NCBI GenBank assembly: GCA_964017065.1
Contig: OZ024784.1
Coordinates: 16,225,152 to 16,289,151 of the forward strand
From: Haliclona indistincta
Lineage: Eukaryota; Porifera; Demospongiae; Haplosclerida; Chalinidae
Direction of reading: 5' to 3'
DNA length: 64,000 nucleotides
This document shows positions 28,254 through 41,460 of the stretch, piece by piece. Position 1 is the first letter of the stretch; each line of letters begins with the position of its first letter. The notes beneath the pieces are model-generated. The model searched no databases, was not told where the DNA came from, and saw only the letters and a program-made list of their open reading frames with translations. The translations under genes were made by a program, and so were the position numbers.

Positions 28254-31200
28254 TGTTGCTTATTACCTGTCCCTTCAAGATTTCCATTCTGCTTGCGTTA
28301 CTTTCCCTTCCCTGTGCTGTTGGTAAGTGAGAACTTCTATCCCCAGCTGGCATGCATGTTCTGCACGCAAGATGAAAATTTATCAAATTTTCACCATCTA
28401 CTTGCTTCACAGTGTGCAATTCGCTTGTGCTACCGTTTCTTAACTTGGGCGAAGAAATACAAGGAGGGGATAATCTACGCATCGAGAAGAACGGCAGGCT
28501 CTTTGGCTCAGACGATGGTCCATCTCCTACCATCCATTTACCCTCACCTCTCTCATTCGGCAACTACACAGTCACAACTGCATATGTGAGCACAGTTGCA
28601 TTCAAACTAATAAATTTATTATCGTTTGATTGGTTTGTTGCAGGTCATGAGCAATGGATTGGTCAGCTTTGATGCTGAATTTGTAGGATATTATCCACAA
28701 CCATTTCCACGACAAGACATGGTTGTTGCTCCATTATGGGACGATAATGATCTTAGTCATAAAGGAGTTGTGTTGTACACATTGGTAACTCCAATTCATC
28801 CAACTCTCTCTGGTCTCATAACAGAAGTCAATGACTATATTTCCAACAGCGAGTCAACACGTTTCAGAGCACAGTGGATATTGGTAGCACGCTGGGTCGA
28901 TGTCTGCCCATTTGGGAATAATGAATGCAATAATGTAAGACATAGTTATGCAAAAAATATCACCAAATTATTTTATTTAGGGAAATACTTTTCAAGCAGT
29001 AATAGCTACTGACAGCAAAAGATCATATGCAGTGTTCACATACAATTGCCTCAGTTTGAATTGGATTAAATACCCTGCAAGCATTGGTTACAGTGCAACC
29101 TTTGTCTTATTTGAGAACCACCCTCACGCCAATAACGTGACGACTGTCAATGAGATTGCCTGTAAAAATAACCACACCTCTCCATGGAGCAATGTATTAT
29201 ACAGAATCAATGATATAAGCGGTTAGTACAAATAGGTATACTGTATCGTAAACAATTATTCTTTTCTTTTTCTACAGATCTCACAATATTGTCTCCTTCA
29301 TTTGGTAGTATCGCTGGTGGATCAGGTGTGTTTGTATCGGGACCACGGTTTAATATGACAGATAGCATTAGGTGCATGTTTGGTGATCAGAGCGCTCATG
29401 GAGTGGTTCTTGACAGCAAAACTGTTCTATGCACTACTCCTCGATTTTATCGCTCTGGACCTGTACCTGTTCACATCAGTCAAAATGGTGTAATTCAAGA
29501 GCAAGGAGCGAATTTTTATTCAGGTAAGATTACATGATAGTCGCATGCACTTATCATCTTTCTTTCTTAATACAGTGCCATTTGAGAATGCTCGCACTGT
29601 TGATGTTCAAACAGATTCATTGTTGCTTGAGATCGGAAAAACTGTCAGAGTGCTATGGCCGTCAAACCTCCTTCTGCCTCCTATAGACTCGATTGATACT
29701 GACAACAGTACTGTAGACATTAAATTATACAAAGTAGACTTGACATCTGGAGCCCAAGTTTATGAAGAATTGGCAACAATAGCATCAGGGCTTCCCAATT
29801 CTGGAAATGCAATCTTCACAATTCCGAGCGTAATGGTTTTAAATGAGTCAATCTTTCAAGTAAGTATAGCAGTGGAGGTGAGGAATCTAACAATATCAAT
29901 GCCGCAGTATAAGTTGTCACTATGGTCGGGAGTAATGTACTTGCTCACTACTACAACTAGAGATTTCCGTGAAAGATGTCAGCAGTGGGCCAACTCACAA
30001 ACAGATGGAATAGGAGAAGAGTTACTTAAGAGATTTACCAATGTTTACTCGTGCCCTCCAACGCTCAATCGAGTGCAGTCTCCTAACAGTGGGTTTGAAT
30101 TAGACACAAAGAATTCAGAACTCTGGTCAACAGATTCGTATAACACGCTGCTGAGGAATTTGTTCAATCCTGGTACAGCTGTATGCTATCGACAGCGTAG
30201 CGGACATCAGTAAGTATCAATCAGTAGTTCAGTACATTTTTATCCTTACTTTTAGGTCAACCAAAGGGTCAAGCAATCAATGTTGCTATGGTAATAAAGG
30301 CAGACTCATTGTAGGTCATCCAGGTGGTGGGAATATTGATCTTGCCGCTTCTGAAAAAAACATAGAAGATAATTTTCTTCAAGATGTACTACCGTATTTT
30401 TGGTGCTGTAAAGGAGACTTTCCAAGCTGTGCTACTTACTATCGGTATCGACCATCAGACAATGGTGCTCGCTACCGACCTTCACCACCAGGTGAGTACA
30501 TGATGCTATCTATAACCATCAATGATCGATTATTGTAATGCAGCTTATGTGTTTGGTGATCCTCATCTGGTGACACTTGATCTTCACAAGTACACTTTTA
30601 ATGGATATGGAGAATTTGTGCTCATAGAGACAATGGATGACTCAATTACTCTACAAGGCAGAATGGTGGAAGCCACTACTGACATACCATCCACTGGTAC
30701 GATATTCTCAGCACTTGTCGCTAAGGAAAGCCGTTCAGACACTGCCCAGCTGCAACTTGACCCTGTTGTAGGTATTGCTGCTTTAGTTAACGGAGAGCGC
30801 ATTGACTTTACCGACATTACTGAGCAAGAGTTTAACAATCTCACAGTAACTGATCTTGGTAACAGAACAATAGTGGCCACATTTTCCAGTGGAGCATTTC
30901 TTAAAGTCCAGGAAGAGAACGGAATAATATCAGTATTGATTGTCAGCTTACCATCAAGTTACCAGAACAAGACACGAGGGTTGATGGGTAACTACAATGG
31001 AGACAAATCAGATGACTTGATACCTAGAGGAGCAACTGAGAGTCTGTCATTGGACTCAACACTACAAGATATTCATGAGAATTTTGGAACTACCTGTAAG
31101 CACTAAACTGTGTAATGATACTTATTATTGCATTTCTTTAAAGGGATTATAAACAATGAAGATGATAGCCTCTTTACATACAAGATTGGAGAGAACTGGA

Positions 31201-32007
31201 CCACGTTCTATCAGCCACAATATATTCCACTCTATGAGTCTGTATTTCCAAACCTAGCTCTCGAGGAAAATGCCAAGGCAGTGTGTAATAATAACACGTT
31301 CTGTCTGTATGATATAGCAGCCACTGGAAGAGCGGAAATAGGCATGACAACTCTTAGAGGAAGTGATGGTTTTGATCATATTGTTGAACTGTCTGCACCA
31401 GGTACTATACACAGGCAACAAACATGCATTATCAACAGTCTTTGCTCCACAGTTGTGTGTAATCCACCATGCCAAAACGGAGCTTGTGTAGATCACAACA
31501 ACACTTGTTACTGCTCTTTAGGATATGACGGGAGCACATGCAGCAATACTGGTAAACATTACCACACATTAACATAAGTGCTTTACATCTCCTCTCAATA
31601 ATAGTGTACACAGAGTGTATTCAATATCCATGTCTAAACAATGGGATTTGTCGGCTCCATGCAGGATCATACATATGCACGTGCATGCCTGGTTTCACTG
31701 GATATTTCTGTCAAGGTTAGCAATTACGTACATGATTCAAAATAATTACTAGATTCAATTTTCTCTAGATTCATTAAATCCTACTGATATTCCACCTGGT
31801 GAGATCCCCGGACCACAGCTCTATATCATCATTGGAGCTACAGCAGGAGGAATGCTGCTACTGTCAGTAGTATGCATTGCTTTGCTAGTAGTTGTAGCAG
31901 TGTGCTTACGACGATGCAGAAAAAAACCTGAAAAGCCGAAAATTTTTCATAAATTTTCCGGAGTTAATTTCAATAATTTTAATCATAAGTTTACTGTACA
32001 AAGATAG
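28254..32007 (+). CDS. MUC4/Mesh-like membrane protein, copy A (NIDO-IPT-AMOP-VWD-EGF2-TM)
   Basis: About twelve exons: signal peptide (MLLITCPFKISILLALLSL, 28254-28321); NIDO domain over three exons (28414-29221; WDDNDLSHKG, FRAQWILVARWVDVCPFGN); IPT/TIG (29279-29523; SPSFGSIAGGSGVFVSGP); AMOP (29575-30491; RCQQWANSQ, NQCCYGNKG); VWD (30542-31094; VFGDPHLVTLDLHKYTFNG, GLMGNYNGDKSDDL); a linker ending near 31401; two EGF domains (about 31452-31714); and a transmembrane helix (LYIIIGATAGGMLLLSVVC) with a short basic tail ending at 32007. NIDO-AMOP-VWD-EGF-TM is the core of vertebrate MUC4 and, with sushi domains, of insect Mesh and SUSD2. Such proteins line apical surfaces or cell junctions. 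Copy A's tail lacks the KNKAYEYMM motif of copy B; an additional tail exon could exist. NIDO and AMOP functions in sponges are unknown. Confidence 0.88.
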
Positions 32008-32321
32008 ATCAATTCTGCCAAAATTAATGATGATAATAATAATAATCTTAATTTTTTGTTTTCTTACATTGCTAATTGAGCCCCGACACCATTGTGCACT
32101 AGTTTTGCAAATGTCGGCTATTATTACGTTAGAGAGACTAGAGCATAGAGAGAGGACTCCATTCAGCAGTCTACTGAGAGTCTGCCATAGAGAAGACCTA
32201 CTGAGTAGAAAATTTTTAAAGCCCCAGGCTTTCCCGCCGTCTCTAAGGGTTGCGTTGCCATTGGTGAGACGCGTCCATCACTCGCGCGCTTTCCATCACT
32301 CGCGCGCTTTCACTTGCAAAA
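32008..32321. other. Spacer between copy A and the small unrecognised gene
   Basis: The first half is AT-rich with an AAT-type microsatellite (about 32029-32045). The second half is GC-richer and ends in the direct repeat listed next. No open frame here looks coding. Confidence 0.5.
32274..32309. repeat. Perfect 18-bp direct repeat upstream of the small gene
   Basis: TCCATCACTCGCGCGCTT occurs twice with no spacer (32274-32291 and 32292-32309), just 13 bp before the ATG at 32322. It is probably 5' UTR or core promoter of that gene. Confidence 0.65.
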
Positions 32322-33213
32322 ATGGAAGGAAAAAAGCCAAAGTCGAAGTTTTGCTGGAAGAAGCCGTCAACAGTGTCGACAGAACGCGGAAAAGATGAGA
32401 AACATTGTGAGGAGACTGCCTCCGAGCCTACTTCATCAAAGACCGAGACCGTGAATTGTAGCCCACTGACAACTAATGTTGCCACATGTACTGAGGGTGC
32501 GCTGCTAATACCTTGATCAGTGCATCATCAGTGAATTATTTTCATTTATAATCTGCAGAATCTCGTCCGACTCTGCAGTCAGCAGACCTACACCAAAAGG
32601 TAATGCCATGTGTTCCTTATTATTCATTGAGTCCATGTTTGCCGGGTTTTTTTGTGCACATGTAGCTGGCTACTCAAAGGCATGATGACTGTACTAATGA
32701 CGACGATATTAGCGGTGATGGTTGGTCAGATGCAAATGATAAAAATCCCTCTCTGGGCAGTCTGGCTGAAGTAACACCTAATCTGATAATTTCAACATTA
32801 AAAAAGCAGGTATATATAATAATAATAATTATTATTACAATAGCAACTAATTTTCGTTGACTCGGATTATTGCATCTTCAGGCTAAATATGGACCAGTGT
32901 CTCACACATTACCCCGCACTCCCTCAGATTGGAAGCTGCCTGATGACTATCCAAGGATATCTCTCTTTCCTGAAGTAATGCAAGGCATAGAAGGCTGCCA
33001 AAGAATAATGGATTCATTCTGGGAGGAATTCTATGCTAAGTCATCACCTCATAGATCTCCCATTGTTTCATTTTATTCTATGGTTAGTGCACAACAAAGA
33101 TATTTATTGTTAATGCCTTACTCTACTTGCAGAAATCTACAACAGGACTACATAAGACCTCCTCTCGAGCTTCCCGGAGATTTCATGGCCAGCAGAAGTG
33201 CACTATTTCATGA
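32322..33213 (+). CDS. Unrecognised small protein, about five exons
   Basis: The start MEGKKPKSKFCWKKPSTVST is followed by a Ser/Thr/Glu-rich stretch. Later exons contribute an acidic patch (DDDISGDGWSDANDKNP) and a better-ordered segment, TPSDWKLPDDYPRISLFPE. A helical segment follows (GIEGCQRIMDSFWEEFY) and then a basic Ser-rich tail ending GQQKCTIS. GT/AG junctions join the exons in frame (donors near 32496, 32600, 32811 and 33082; last exon 33133-33213). The total is about 200 residues, with no signal peptide or membrane segment. The family is unknown to me. Coding status is supported by the consistent splicing and by conserved-looking aromatic and proline residues in exon 4. Its position splits MUC4/Mesh-like copies A and B. 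Confidence 0.6.
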
Positions 33214-33335
33214 AACGATTATTTTCATTATTCATTGATTTTTCATGAATCTATAATAATGGTGGGGCTCACGCTCATAATTTTGTATACGAGCAAACTT
33301 GCCGTATATCATGTGCAAGCTGTGTACTAGCCAAC

Positions 33336-36300
33336 ATGAAGAAATCCTTATCTATGTATGTGGCGGGTATCTCCAAGTTTATTCTTTTGTTGGCGGCATT
33401 TCCATTTAGCACAGGTATTTTGCGCCAAGATTATTGCATTGGTGCACATCCAGTGCGTGGCATTAGCAATGTGCTTCTCTTTGTAGCAAATGAAAAGGTG
33501 ACAGAGCTACCATTTCTTGACCTCGGAGATGATGCACGTGTGGCAGGTGACGGGAAGTTCTTTGGAGTTGACGATGACGTGTATATGCTAAACCAGACGG
33601 AACTACCTAGTTTTATTTCTTTTCCTTTCGGGAATGGTAGTGAGACGAGTGTTTATGTGAGTTAAACTCTGCCAGATATCACTTTATGCTGTTCACTATG
33701 CCGCTGCAGATTACAAGTAATGGACTCATATGTTTTGGTACTCCATACACTGCATACAATCCAAGACAGTTTCCTATAGAGCAAAAAGTAATTGCTCCAT
33801 ACTGGGATGACATTGATCTCAGTCATAAAGGACTAGTCTTGTTTGCTTCACTCATTCAAGGCCAAAAGTCTCGTCTCAGTGATGTTGCTACTCGTGCTAT
33901 TTTTGACATTGTCAATGACTACCTCTCCGATACTGTCATTAGAGGTACAACACGTTTCAGAGCTCATTGGATTTTAGCAGCACGCTGGATTGATGTTTGT
34001 CCATTTGGAAATGCAGAGTGTAGTGGGGTATGCTTATTGCATTTTTTATTCAAATTGAGGATTTTACTGTGCATTTTTAGATAGGGACTAATACTTTCCA
34101 AGCAGTAATAGCGACTGATGGTACCAGATCATATGCTATCTATACGTACAAGTGTGGAGAACTGAACTGGGTGAAGCATGCTGCTAATATTGGATACAGT
34201 GCCTCCACTAACTTCTCTGCTGAACACTTTTTGTCTCACAACTCGACTAATATCAACGATATCGCCTGCATCAATCTAAAGTCTGTCCCACCCAGCAACT
34301 GGAGTAACGTTGTATACAAAGTCAACAACGTCAGTGGTTAGTGAAATGGATGACTTTGTATTACTTTTAGTTGCAACAAAATTCATGCCTGCCTTTGTGT
34401 GGTATAACACTATCAGTGAAATAAATTCATTGATAGATTCAATTTTATTCATCTCTGCAGACCTTGTTATAGTGTATCCTCCATTCGGAAATAGAGAAGG
34501 TGACTCGGGTGTGGTCGTGTCTGGACCAAGATTCAGCAGCAATGATAACGTTCAGTGCATTTTTGATGGTGAAGAAGTTGATGCACAAGTTCTCAATGAT
34601 GAAAATGCAGTTCTGTGCACCACTCCAAGACAAAGGCGCACTGGAAGAGTACCAGTCAGAGTGAGACGCAATCAAGTTGTCCTGCAAGAAGAAACACAGT
34701 TTTATTCAGGTAAGCAATAATCAGCACAGTTCATTGTTATTTTCAGCCTGTGTATAATTTAATTGCAGTGCCATTTGAAAGAAGCAGTGTTGTAGACATT
34801 GAAATAGATTCATTGTTGCTTAGAGCTGGAAGAGTTGCAAGATTGAGATGGCCGCGTGAACTCTTGTTGCCTCCATTAGAATCTGTCAACACTGACAATG
34901 GTGTAGTGAGCATTAGATTATATGAAAGAAACATGAGCTCTGAATCAGAGCCATTCAGGGAGTTAGCCATGCTTGCTCCTAATATTCCTAACACAGGACA
35001 AATCGATGTTGTAATACCTGATCTTAGCAACTTGGTCACTGAATCAGTCTGTCCAGTTAGCATCAACGTTGAAATAAGGAGCCTTCCTCAATCACCAAAT
35101 TTGCCACCTACACCACAATATACGTTCTCGCAATGGACGGGAGAAGTTTATTTGGCTACTGACACATTATTCCATGACAAATGCCAAGAGTGGGTGAACT
35201 CCCAACCTTCTGGAATTGGAGAGGAAATTCTTAGTCGTGTGTCTACATCGTACCCATGTCCACCAACTGTCAATCGAGTACTAGCACCAAACAGTGGTTT
35301 TGAGAGAGACTTTAAAGGTTCACAGTTATTGCCAACAAACTATTTCAACAACTTGCTAAGACAATTTTTTCATCCGGGTACATCTCAGTGTTATCGACAG
35401 AGCGGAGGATTTGAGTAAGATATTATTATTGTCATGATAAAATAATTCTACTTATTTTTTAGAGAAACAAACGGACATGGAAATCAATGCTGTTATGATA
35501 ATCAAGGAAATATCATTGTTGGTGCTCCAGGAGGTGGTACTGTTGACCGCTTCGCTCCTGGAAAAAGCATCATAGATCATTTTCTCGAGGATGTGCTTCC
35601 ATTTATATGGTGTTGTAAGGGTGAGTTCTCCAACTGTCGTGACACCTACTACAGATATCGACCATCAGATGATGGCTCTCGGTACATGCCAGCACCTCCA
35701 GGTAAGCTGTTACTCAAAAATAGTCATTATTTCATTTTTACTCCTTAGCTTGTGTCTATGGTGATCCTCATCTGGTGACACTTGATCTTCACAAGTACAC
35801 TTTCAATGGATATGGAGAATTTGTGCTCATTGAGACAATGGATGACTCATTTACTCTACAAGGCAGAATGGTGGAAGCCACTACTGACAGTACTCTCAAC
35901 ATACCATCCACTGGTACGATATTTTCAGCACTTGTCGCTAAGGAAAGCCGTTCAGACACTGCCCAGCTGCAACTTGACCCTTTTGATGGCATTACTGCTT
36001 TAGTTAACGGAGAGCGCATTGACTTTACTGACATTACTGAGCAAGAGTTTAACAATCTCACAGTAGCTGATCTTGGTAACAGAACAATAGTAGCCACATT
36101 TTCCAGTGGAGCATTTCTTAAAGTCCAGGAAGAGAACGGAATAATATCAGTATTGATTGTCAGCTTACCATCAAGTTATCAGAACAAGACACGAGGGTTG
36201 ATGGGTAACTACAATGGAGACAAATCAGATGACTTGATACCTAGAGGAGCAACTGAGAGTCTATCATTGGACTCAACACTACAAGATATTCATGAGAATT

Positions 36301-37225
36301 TTGGAATAACGTGTGAGTGTACAAACATGTAATGATCAACTGTACTCAATCTATTCAACTTGCAGGGATTATAAACAATAAAGAAGACAGTCTCTTCTCT
36401 TATAGAGCTGGTGAAAACTGGACCACATTCTATCGTCCACAGTACAGTCCATTGTATGGGCCTGTATTTGCAACCCCAGAGTTAAAGGCAATGGCTGAAC
36501 AATTGTGCAAAAATGATACATTCTGTCTATACGACATAGCAGCCACCGGAAGAGTAGAGTTAGGCATGACCACACTCAGAGGAAGTGAAGACTTTGAAGA
36601 ACTAGTTGAATTGTCGGCTCCAGGTAAGTTTTTGCATACTTACTGTGAAAATTGATTTTGAAATTTCAATCTACAGTTGTATGCAATCCACCATGCGAAA
36701 ATGGAGCTTGTGTTGACAACAATACCTGTCGCTGCTCTGAGGGATACATTGGTAGTACATGCAACAGTGTTGGTAAGAGTGCCTCACCATCTTTTTGTCC
36801 AATAAAATTATAATAATTGTTATCAGTGTACACGGAGTGCACACAGAACCCTTGTAGAAACCAGGGAACTTGTCAGATACTAGCAGGATCATACTTGTGC
36901 ATTTGCAACCCTGAATACACTGGAGATTTCTGTGAAGATGGTACAATATACATATTATCATTCACACTGTTATAATTCACGATCATTTCTTGTAGAAATA
37001 CCAAGACCAACTGAATCCACTGATGTACCGATCAACAATAACCAGTTGTACATTATCATTGGAGCTTTTGGTGGTGGTGCACTGCTTATTGTGCTAGTTG
37101 TTGTCATAGTAACAATGGTCTCAGTGCTCTGCTTATGCAGAAAATCAAACAAACATGCAAAAATGGATCCAGGTGATGGATTTCCGGAGAAAAACAAAGC
37201 CTATGAATACATGATGAGTAGCTAG
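33336..37225 (+). CDS. MUC4/Mesh-like membrane protein, copy B (NIDO-IPT-AMOP-VWD-EGF2-TM)
   Basis: Same module order as copy A. The signal peptide is YVAGISKFILLLAAFPFSTG; a likely intron at about 33414-33485 removes the stretch GILRQDYCIGAHP. NIDO (33.5-34.3 kb; WDDIDLSHKG, WILAARWIDVCPFGN), IPT (34.46-34.71 kb), AMOP (34.77-35.70 kb; KCQEWVNSQ, NQCCYDNQG), VWD (about 35749-36312), EGF domains (36.68-36.94 kb) and a transmembrane helix (LYIIIGAFGGGALLIVLVVV) follow. The cytoplasmic tail ends FPEKNKAYEYMMSS and contains YEYM, a YxxM motif of the type bound by PI3K p85 SH2 domains. The VWD exon is nearly identical in DNA to that of copy A while the AMOP and NIDO exons are only about half identical in protein. 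Secretory-pathway and plasma-membrane location follow from the topology. Confidence 0.88.
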
Positions 37226-37560
37226 AGCCAAAGATAATACTTTTTAAAACTCTATTTATTATGAATGTTTTGTATAATAATTTATTATGTTTATTCAGTC
37301 TTATATTTGTTTTCCTCTTTATTTAACTTTACTGCCCTGTTATTATTATTTATTATGTTTTACATGGACACTTAGTACACAGACCCTACATGTATGTTGA
37401 GTTTGATAACAATTATTTAATACTTTAAAAGGCTTGCAAATTACATTCCAACGGTAAGCTATAAAATGAGACAGTGTAGCCTCAGGCTGGACAGCCATAA
37501 CACTGCAGCTGTTGGCAGGGAAAGATTTCTATCAGGGCCAGTGCAACTACCAGTATAACA
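37226..37560. other. AT-rich spacer between copies B and C
   Basis: This is the 3' UTR of copy B and the promoter of copy C. It includes the imperfect repeat TTTATTATGTTT, seen near 37282 and 37350. Nothing else is recognised. Confidence 0.5.
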
Positions 37561-40500
37561 ATGAGTCTATTCTCTGCAACTGGAGTCCTCCTTCTTGTTT
37601 TAACAACTCTTCCAGACTACACAGGTAAAAGTGTGACAAAAATTTTTAAGTTGTTACAATAATTTTTGTTTGTAGTGTCTTTAGTTTTGTCACCAGCCAT
37701 TGGAAGCATAGCTGGTGGCACTGCTGTGCAAGTCTCTGATGATTCTGATTTCTTTGATGGCTCTGAAAACATTGAATGCAGTTTCGATGGGATTAGAGTT
37801 TTTGCTGTCTTCTTCAGTCAATTTGATGTTCTGTGTACTTCTCCACAATTGTCTCAGACAGGATGGATACAGTTTCAGCTCTATCGTGATGATGTCTTGC
37901 ATCCCACACAAACTCAGTTTTATTCAGGTACAGCAGGCTAGCAGTGTCCAACATTTGTGTACTTAGACAATAATTATTAATTGATTGAATTCCTTGAGGC
38001 CTAAAACAGTAAATGCAATTAGTGTATACGTCATTATCACTTGCTAATTAATTTCACAGTTTCCTTTGAAAGAGCTCGCACAGTCGACATCAATACTGAT
38101 TCTTTATTCCTGGAAACTAACAAATCAATTGGCATCATATGGCCGCATACCTTTCTACTTTCTCCAACTGTCGCGATTGATACTAACAACATTTTGGTTG
38201 ATATTAAGCTTTATGAAATTGACACCACTAATGATACAGTGAGCACCACTAGAGAGATTGCTGCACTTGCTGCAGATCTCTTCAACACTGGAATGGCAAA
38301 TATCACTATTCCCGACCTTTCAGATATCATCAATAAAACAATAGTACCAGTTTCAATACAAGCTGAAGCAAGATATGAAATTTCAGATGGTGCAGGTTCA
38401 ACTTTCTCAATCAGTTTTGGACTTTGGACAGGAAAAATGTACCTACAACGCTTGATGAACACTCGAAGTCAATGTGAAGCCTGGTCAGCTGCACAACCAG
38501 GAGATATAGGCACGACTATTCTCAATCGTGTTTCAAGAATTTATCCTTGTCCTCCAACACTCAATCGAGTTACGAGACAAAACAGTGGCTTTGAAGAGGA
38601 TTATTTACCATCACAAATACTAGAAACTGAAGCTTTCGACAGAATACACAGAATTTTTTTCCACCCAGGTAGTATGGCTTGTTATCGTCAGAGAGGAGGA
38701 TTTGAGTGAGTGTATTTTTAGTATAAAATCAATTTTTTGCTTTACGTGTTTAGTGAAACTGATGAATCTGGAAACCAGTGCTGTTATGGAAGTAACAGTC
38801 AACTTCTTGTTGGGCCTCTTGGAGGTGGTACGGTAGACCTTGTACCACGTGAAATCAGTGAGGGACGGCACTTCATACGGGATGTTCTACCATACTTGCT
38901 GTGCTGTAAAGGTTCGCTATTCAACTGCAACAACTACTACAGGCATCGTCCATCTGACAATGGCAGGAGATATAACCCTCCTCCTCCTGGTATGTACAGA
39001 AAACTATAAAATTTGATTGCATTAATAATTTTTTTTCTATCTATAGCTTGTGTGTTTGGTGACCCACATCTGGTAACACTTGATCTTCACAAGTACACTT
39101 TTAATGGATATGGAGAATTTGTGCTCATTGAGACAATGGATGACTCATTCACTCTACAAGGCAGAATGGTGGAAGCAGTCACTAACAGTACCTTGAACAT
39201 TACAACCACTGGTACAGTGTTTACAGCGCTTGTTGCTGAAGAAATAAATTCAGACACCATGCAGCTGCAGCTGAACTCTTCTAGAGGTGTGGTTGTGTTC
39301 ATTAATGAACAGGAAGTTGACTTCACTAGCATCACTGAGCAAGAGTTCACTAATGTGACGGTTAGAGTCTTAGAAAACAGCAGACACTCAGTCATTTTCT
39401 CCAGTGGAATAACTTTAGAAGTAGCAGAAGAGAATGGAATAATATCAGTGCTGATTGTAAGCTTACCAAGAAGTTTCACAAATAAGACACAAGGATTGAT
39501 GGGTAACTATAACGGAGACAGGTCTGACGACTTAATTCCAAGGAGAGACAATCAAAGCCTGCCATTGAGCTCTACCTTACAGGAAATTCACGAGAACTTT
39601 GGAGTGACATGTAAGAAGATTGTTCTGATTATAATTAATATTCATGGTTCTTATAGGGATAATTGACAATGAAGCTGATAGCCTCTTTTCATACAACGAT
39701 GGAGAGTCTTGGGCAACATTTTATCGTCCAAATTATCAACCTCTGTTTGATCTTGTGTTTGCAAGCCCAGAATTAGAGGCAGAGGCCAGAGAGGTGTGTC
39801 AAAATGACACATTTTGTCTTTATGACATAGCAGCGACTGGGAGAGTTCAGTTGGGTATGACCACACTCAGAGGAAATCAAGAATTAGATGAAATTGTTGA
39901 GCTGTCTGATGCAGGTTAGCTGTATCTATTGCATGTAACAACAAAATTGTAACTCACTGTTGAAAATCATGCTACAGTGGTGTGTAATCCACCATGTAAC
40001 AATGGAGTCTGTGTTGATAACAACACTTGTCAATGCTCGGAAGGATTCACTGGCAGTACATGCAATATCAATGGTATAACTTTTGTACGAGATAATTATT
40101 GACTTGTTGTATCTTCATATGCACAGTGTTTACTGCCTGTGATAGCAACCCTTGTCTAAACAGTGGAATATGTCAGAGACAAGCTGGGTCATACATTTGC
40201 ACCTGTCAGCCTGGATTCACTGGTTTCTTTTGTCAGGAAGGTTTGTGCAACTATTACTAGACATTGATGAGCATAGTTCAGTGATACTCTCAATGACAAA
40301 GAATTTGAAGTTGTAGGACTAATCACAGTTACATGTATGTACATGTAGTTATACATGTAGTTATATTATGTAGTTATATCAAATTTTCTAAAATGAATCA
40401 AAATATTTTCTCATGTGGATTCAACTACAGAAGCCATTATGAATCACAGTTCCTAATTATATGCCTAGTGTTGTCATGTTGCTATTATCTAATTTTTATT

Positions 40501-40614
40501 CATTTAGCTGATGCTTGTGTTGAAGAAGGCAGCAATGGCTGCGGGAGTTTTGTCATCCAAGCAGCTTGTCGTGCATTGAAAATCACTGGACAAACAGTTC
40601 CTTCTTTTTGTTAA
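37561..40614 (+). CDS. MUC4/Mesh-like protein, copy C: secreted, no NIDO (IPT-AMOP-VWD-EGF2-Cys tail)
   Basis: The signal-peptide exon MSLFSATGVLLLVLTTLP is spliced directly to an IPT exon (37677-37928; LSPAIGSIAGGTAVQV), so the NIDO domain is absent. AMOP (38061-38990; QCEAWSAAQ, NQCCYGSNS), VWD (about 39048-39611), a linker exon (39657-39914), EGF1 (39977-40072) and EGF2 (40126-40241) follow. The last exon (40507-40614) encodes a Cys-containing tail (ADACVEEGSNGCGSF to a terminal Cys) and no membrane helix. The product is predicted to be secreted. Only the first ~135 bp of the VWD exon is nearly identical to copies A and B; the rest is diverged. The final exon may be newly recruited, since no counterpart is visible in A or B. 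Confidence 0.8.
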
Positions 40615-40979
40615 AAAGATTGTTATGATATGTGTTTCTGTAAACCAACTATCTACATTCTAGTAATGCTTTTTTATTTTTAATCAATATATGTACATGT
40701 ACTTGTAATTAATGTGTGCAACAGCTGGAAAGGAACTCAATTTTATACAACTGTTGTGTACAGTACACAATTAACAATTTCTCCTCTGCAGATGAGAGCT
40801 AGTCTAAAACTACATGTACTAGAATAACAAGCATACGGCAGCACGCAATCAGATGGCAGCAAGTGAAGCTGTTTAGTGGGCGAGAGGCCCCACGTGGAAA
40901 TGTTGTGGGAGGGGCTCAGTGCATAGTCTCATGAATTTTGCTCCATGTTGTTTTTGCTGGAGTGGAATGTTTATTTTAA

Positions 40980-41095
40980 GAATAAGATTTACACAAGGGG
41001 TCCGGGGCACTTGCTTTATCACGTAGACGAATTTTGCAGTTGTCTCGATCACAGAATGATCCCATCCTTATTCTTTTGCTGCTAAAATTAGTGCT
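40980..41095 (+). pseudogene. Decayed duplicate of the receptor promoter and first exon
   Basis: The segment aligns by eye with 41990-42120. Shared landmarks are a GGGGCACTTGC block, TCACG followed by GTAGACGAATT/GTAGACAATTC, GCAGTTGTCT, and then an ATG-containing signal-peptide-like stretch (ATCCCATCCTTATTCTTTTG against CACCCATGCTATTATGTACT). A stop follows about ten codons in, and no receptor exons follow. Confidence 0.6.
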
Positions 41096-41341
41096 AATGT
41101 GAATTAAGCATTGATATAAATACACAGACTAAATTATTATTATGCAGAACTAACGTGCGTTTGCAACTTTGTTAATAATTTTGTCTTGCTTCATTGTGCT
41201 CAGGCGACTAATAACCAACTTTATCATTTTACAGGCTGTAAATGTTACAAAAACGATTTTCTAACAACCACTCTCAGTCTCCCATATACGTATGTACGTA
41301 CGTACACATGTAGACGGACACAAACACTGGTAAATATGAGT

Positions 41342-41401
41342 GAATTTCTGGAGAAAAACAAAGCCTATGAATACATGATGAGTAGAGATAATACTTATTA
41401 A
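41342..41401 (+). pseudogene. Orphan cytoplasmic-tail exon of a copy-B-like gene
   Basis: The frame reads FLEKNKAYEYMMSRDNTY and stops. The KNKAYEYMMS core is identical to the end of copy B. No upstream domains of that gene remain nearby apart from unrelated sequence. It is a remnant of a lost fourth paralogue, or an exon still used by an unseen splice form of copy C. Confidence 0.65.
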
Positions 41402-41460
41402 TAAAACTGATTAATGTTTATAATGTTGAGTTTTGATAGTACTTTGAAGGGCTTGCAGAG

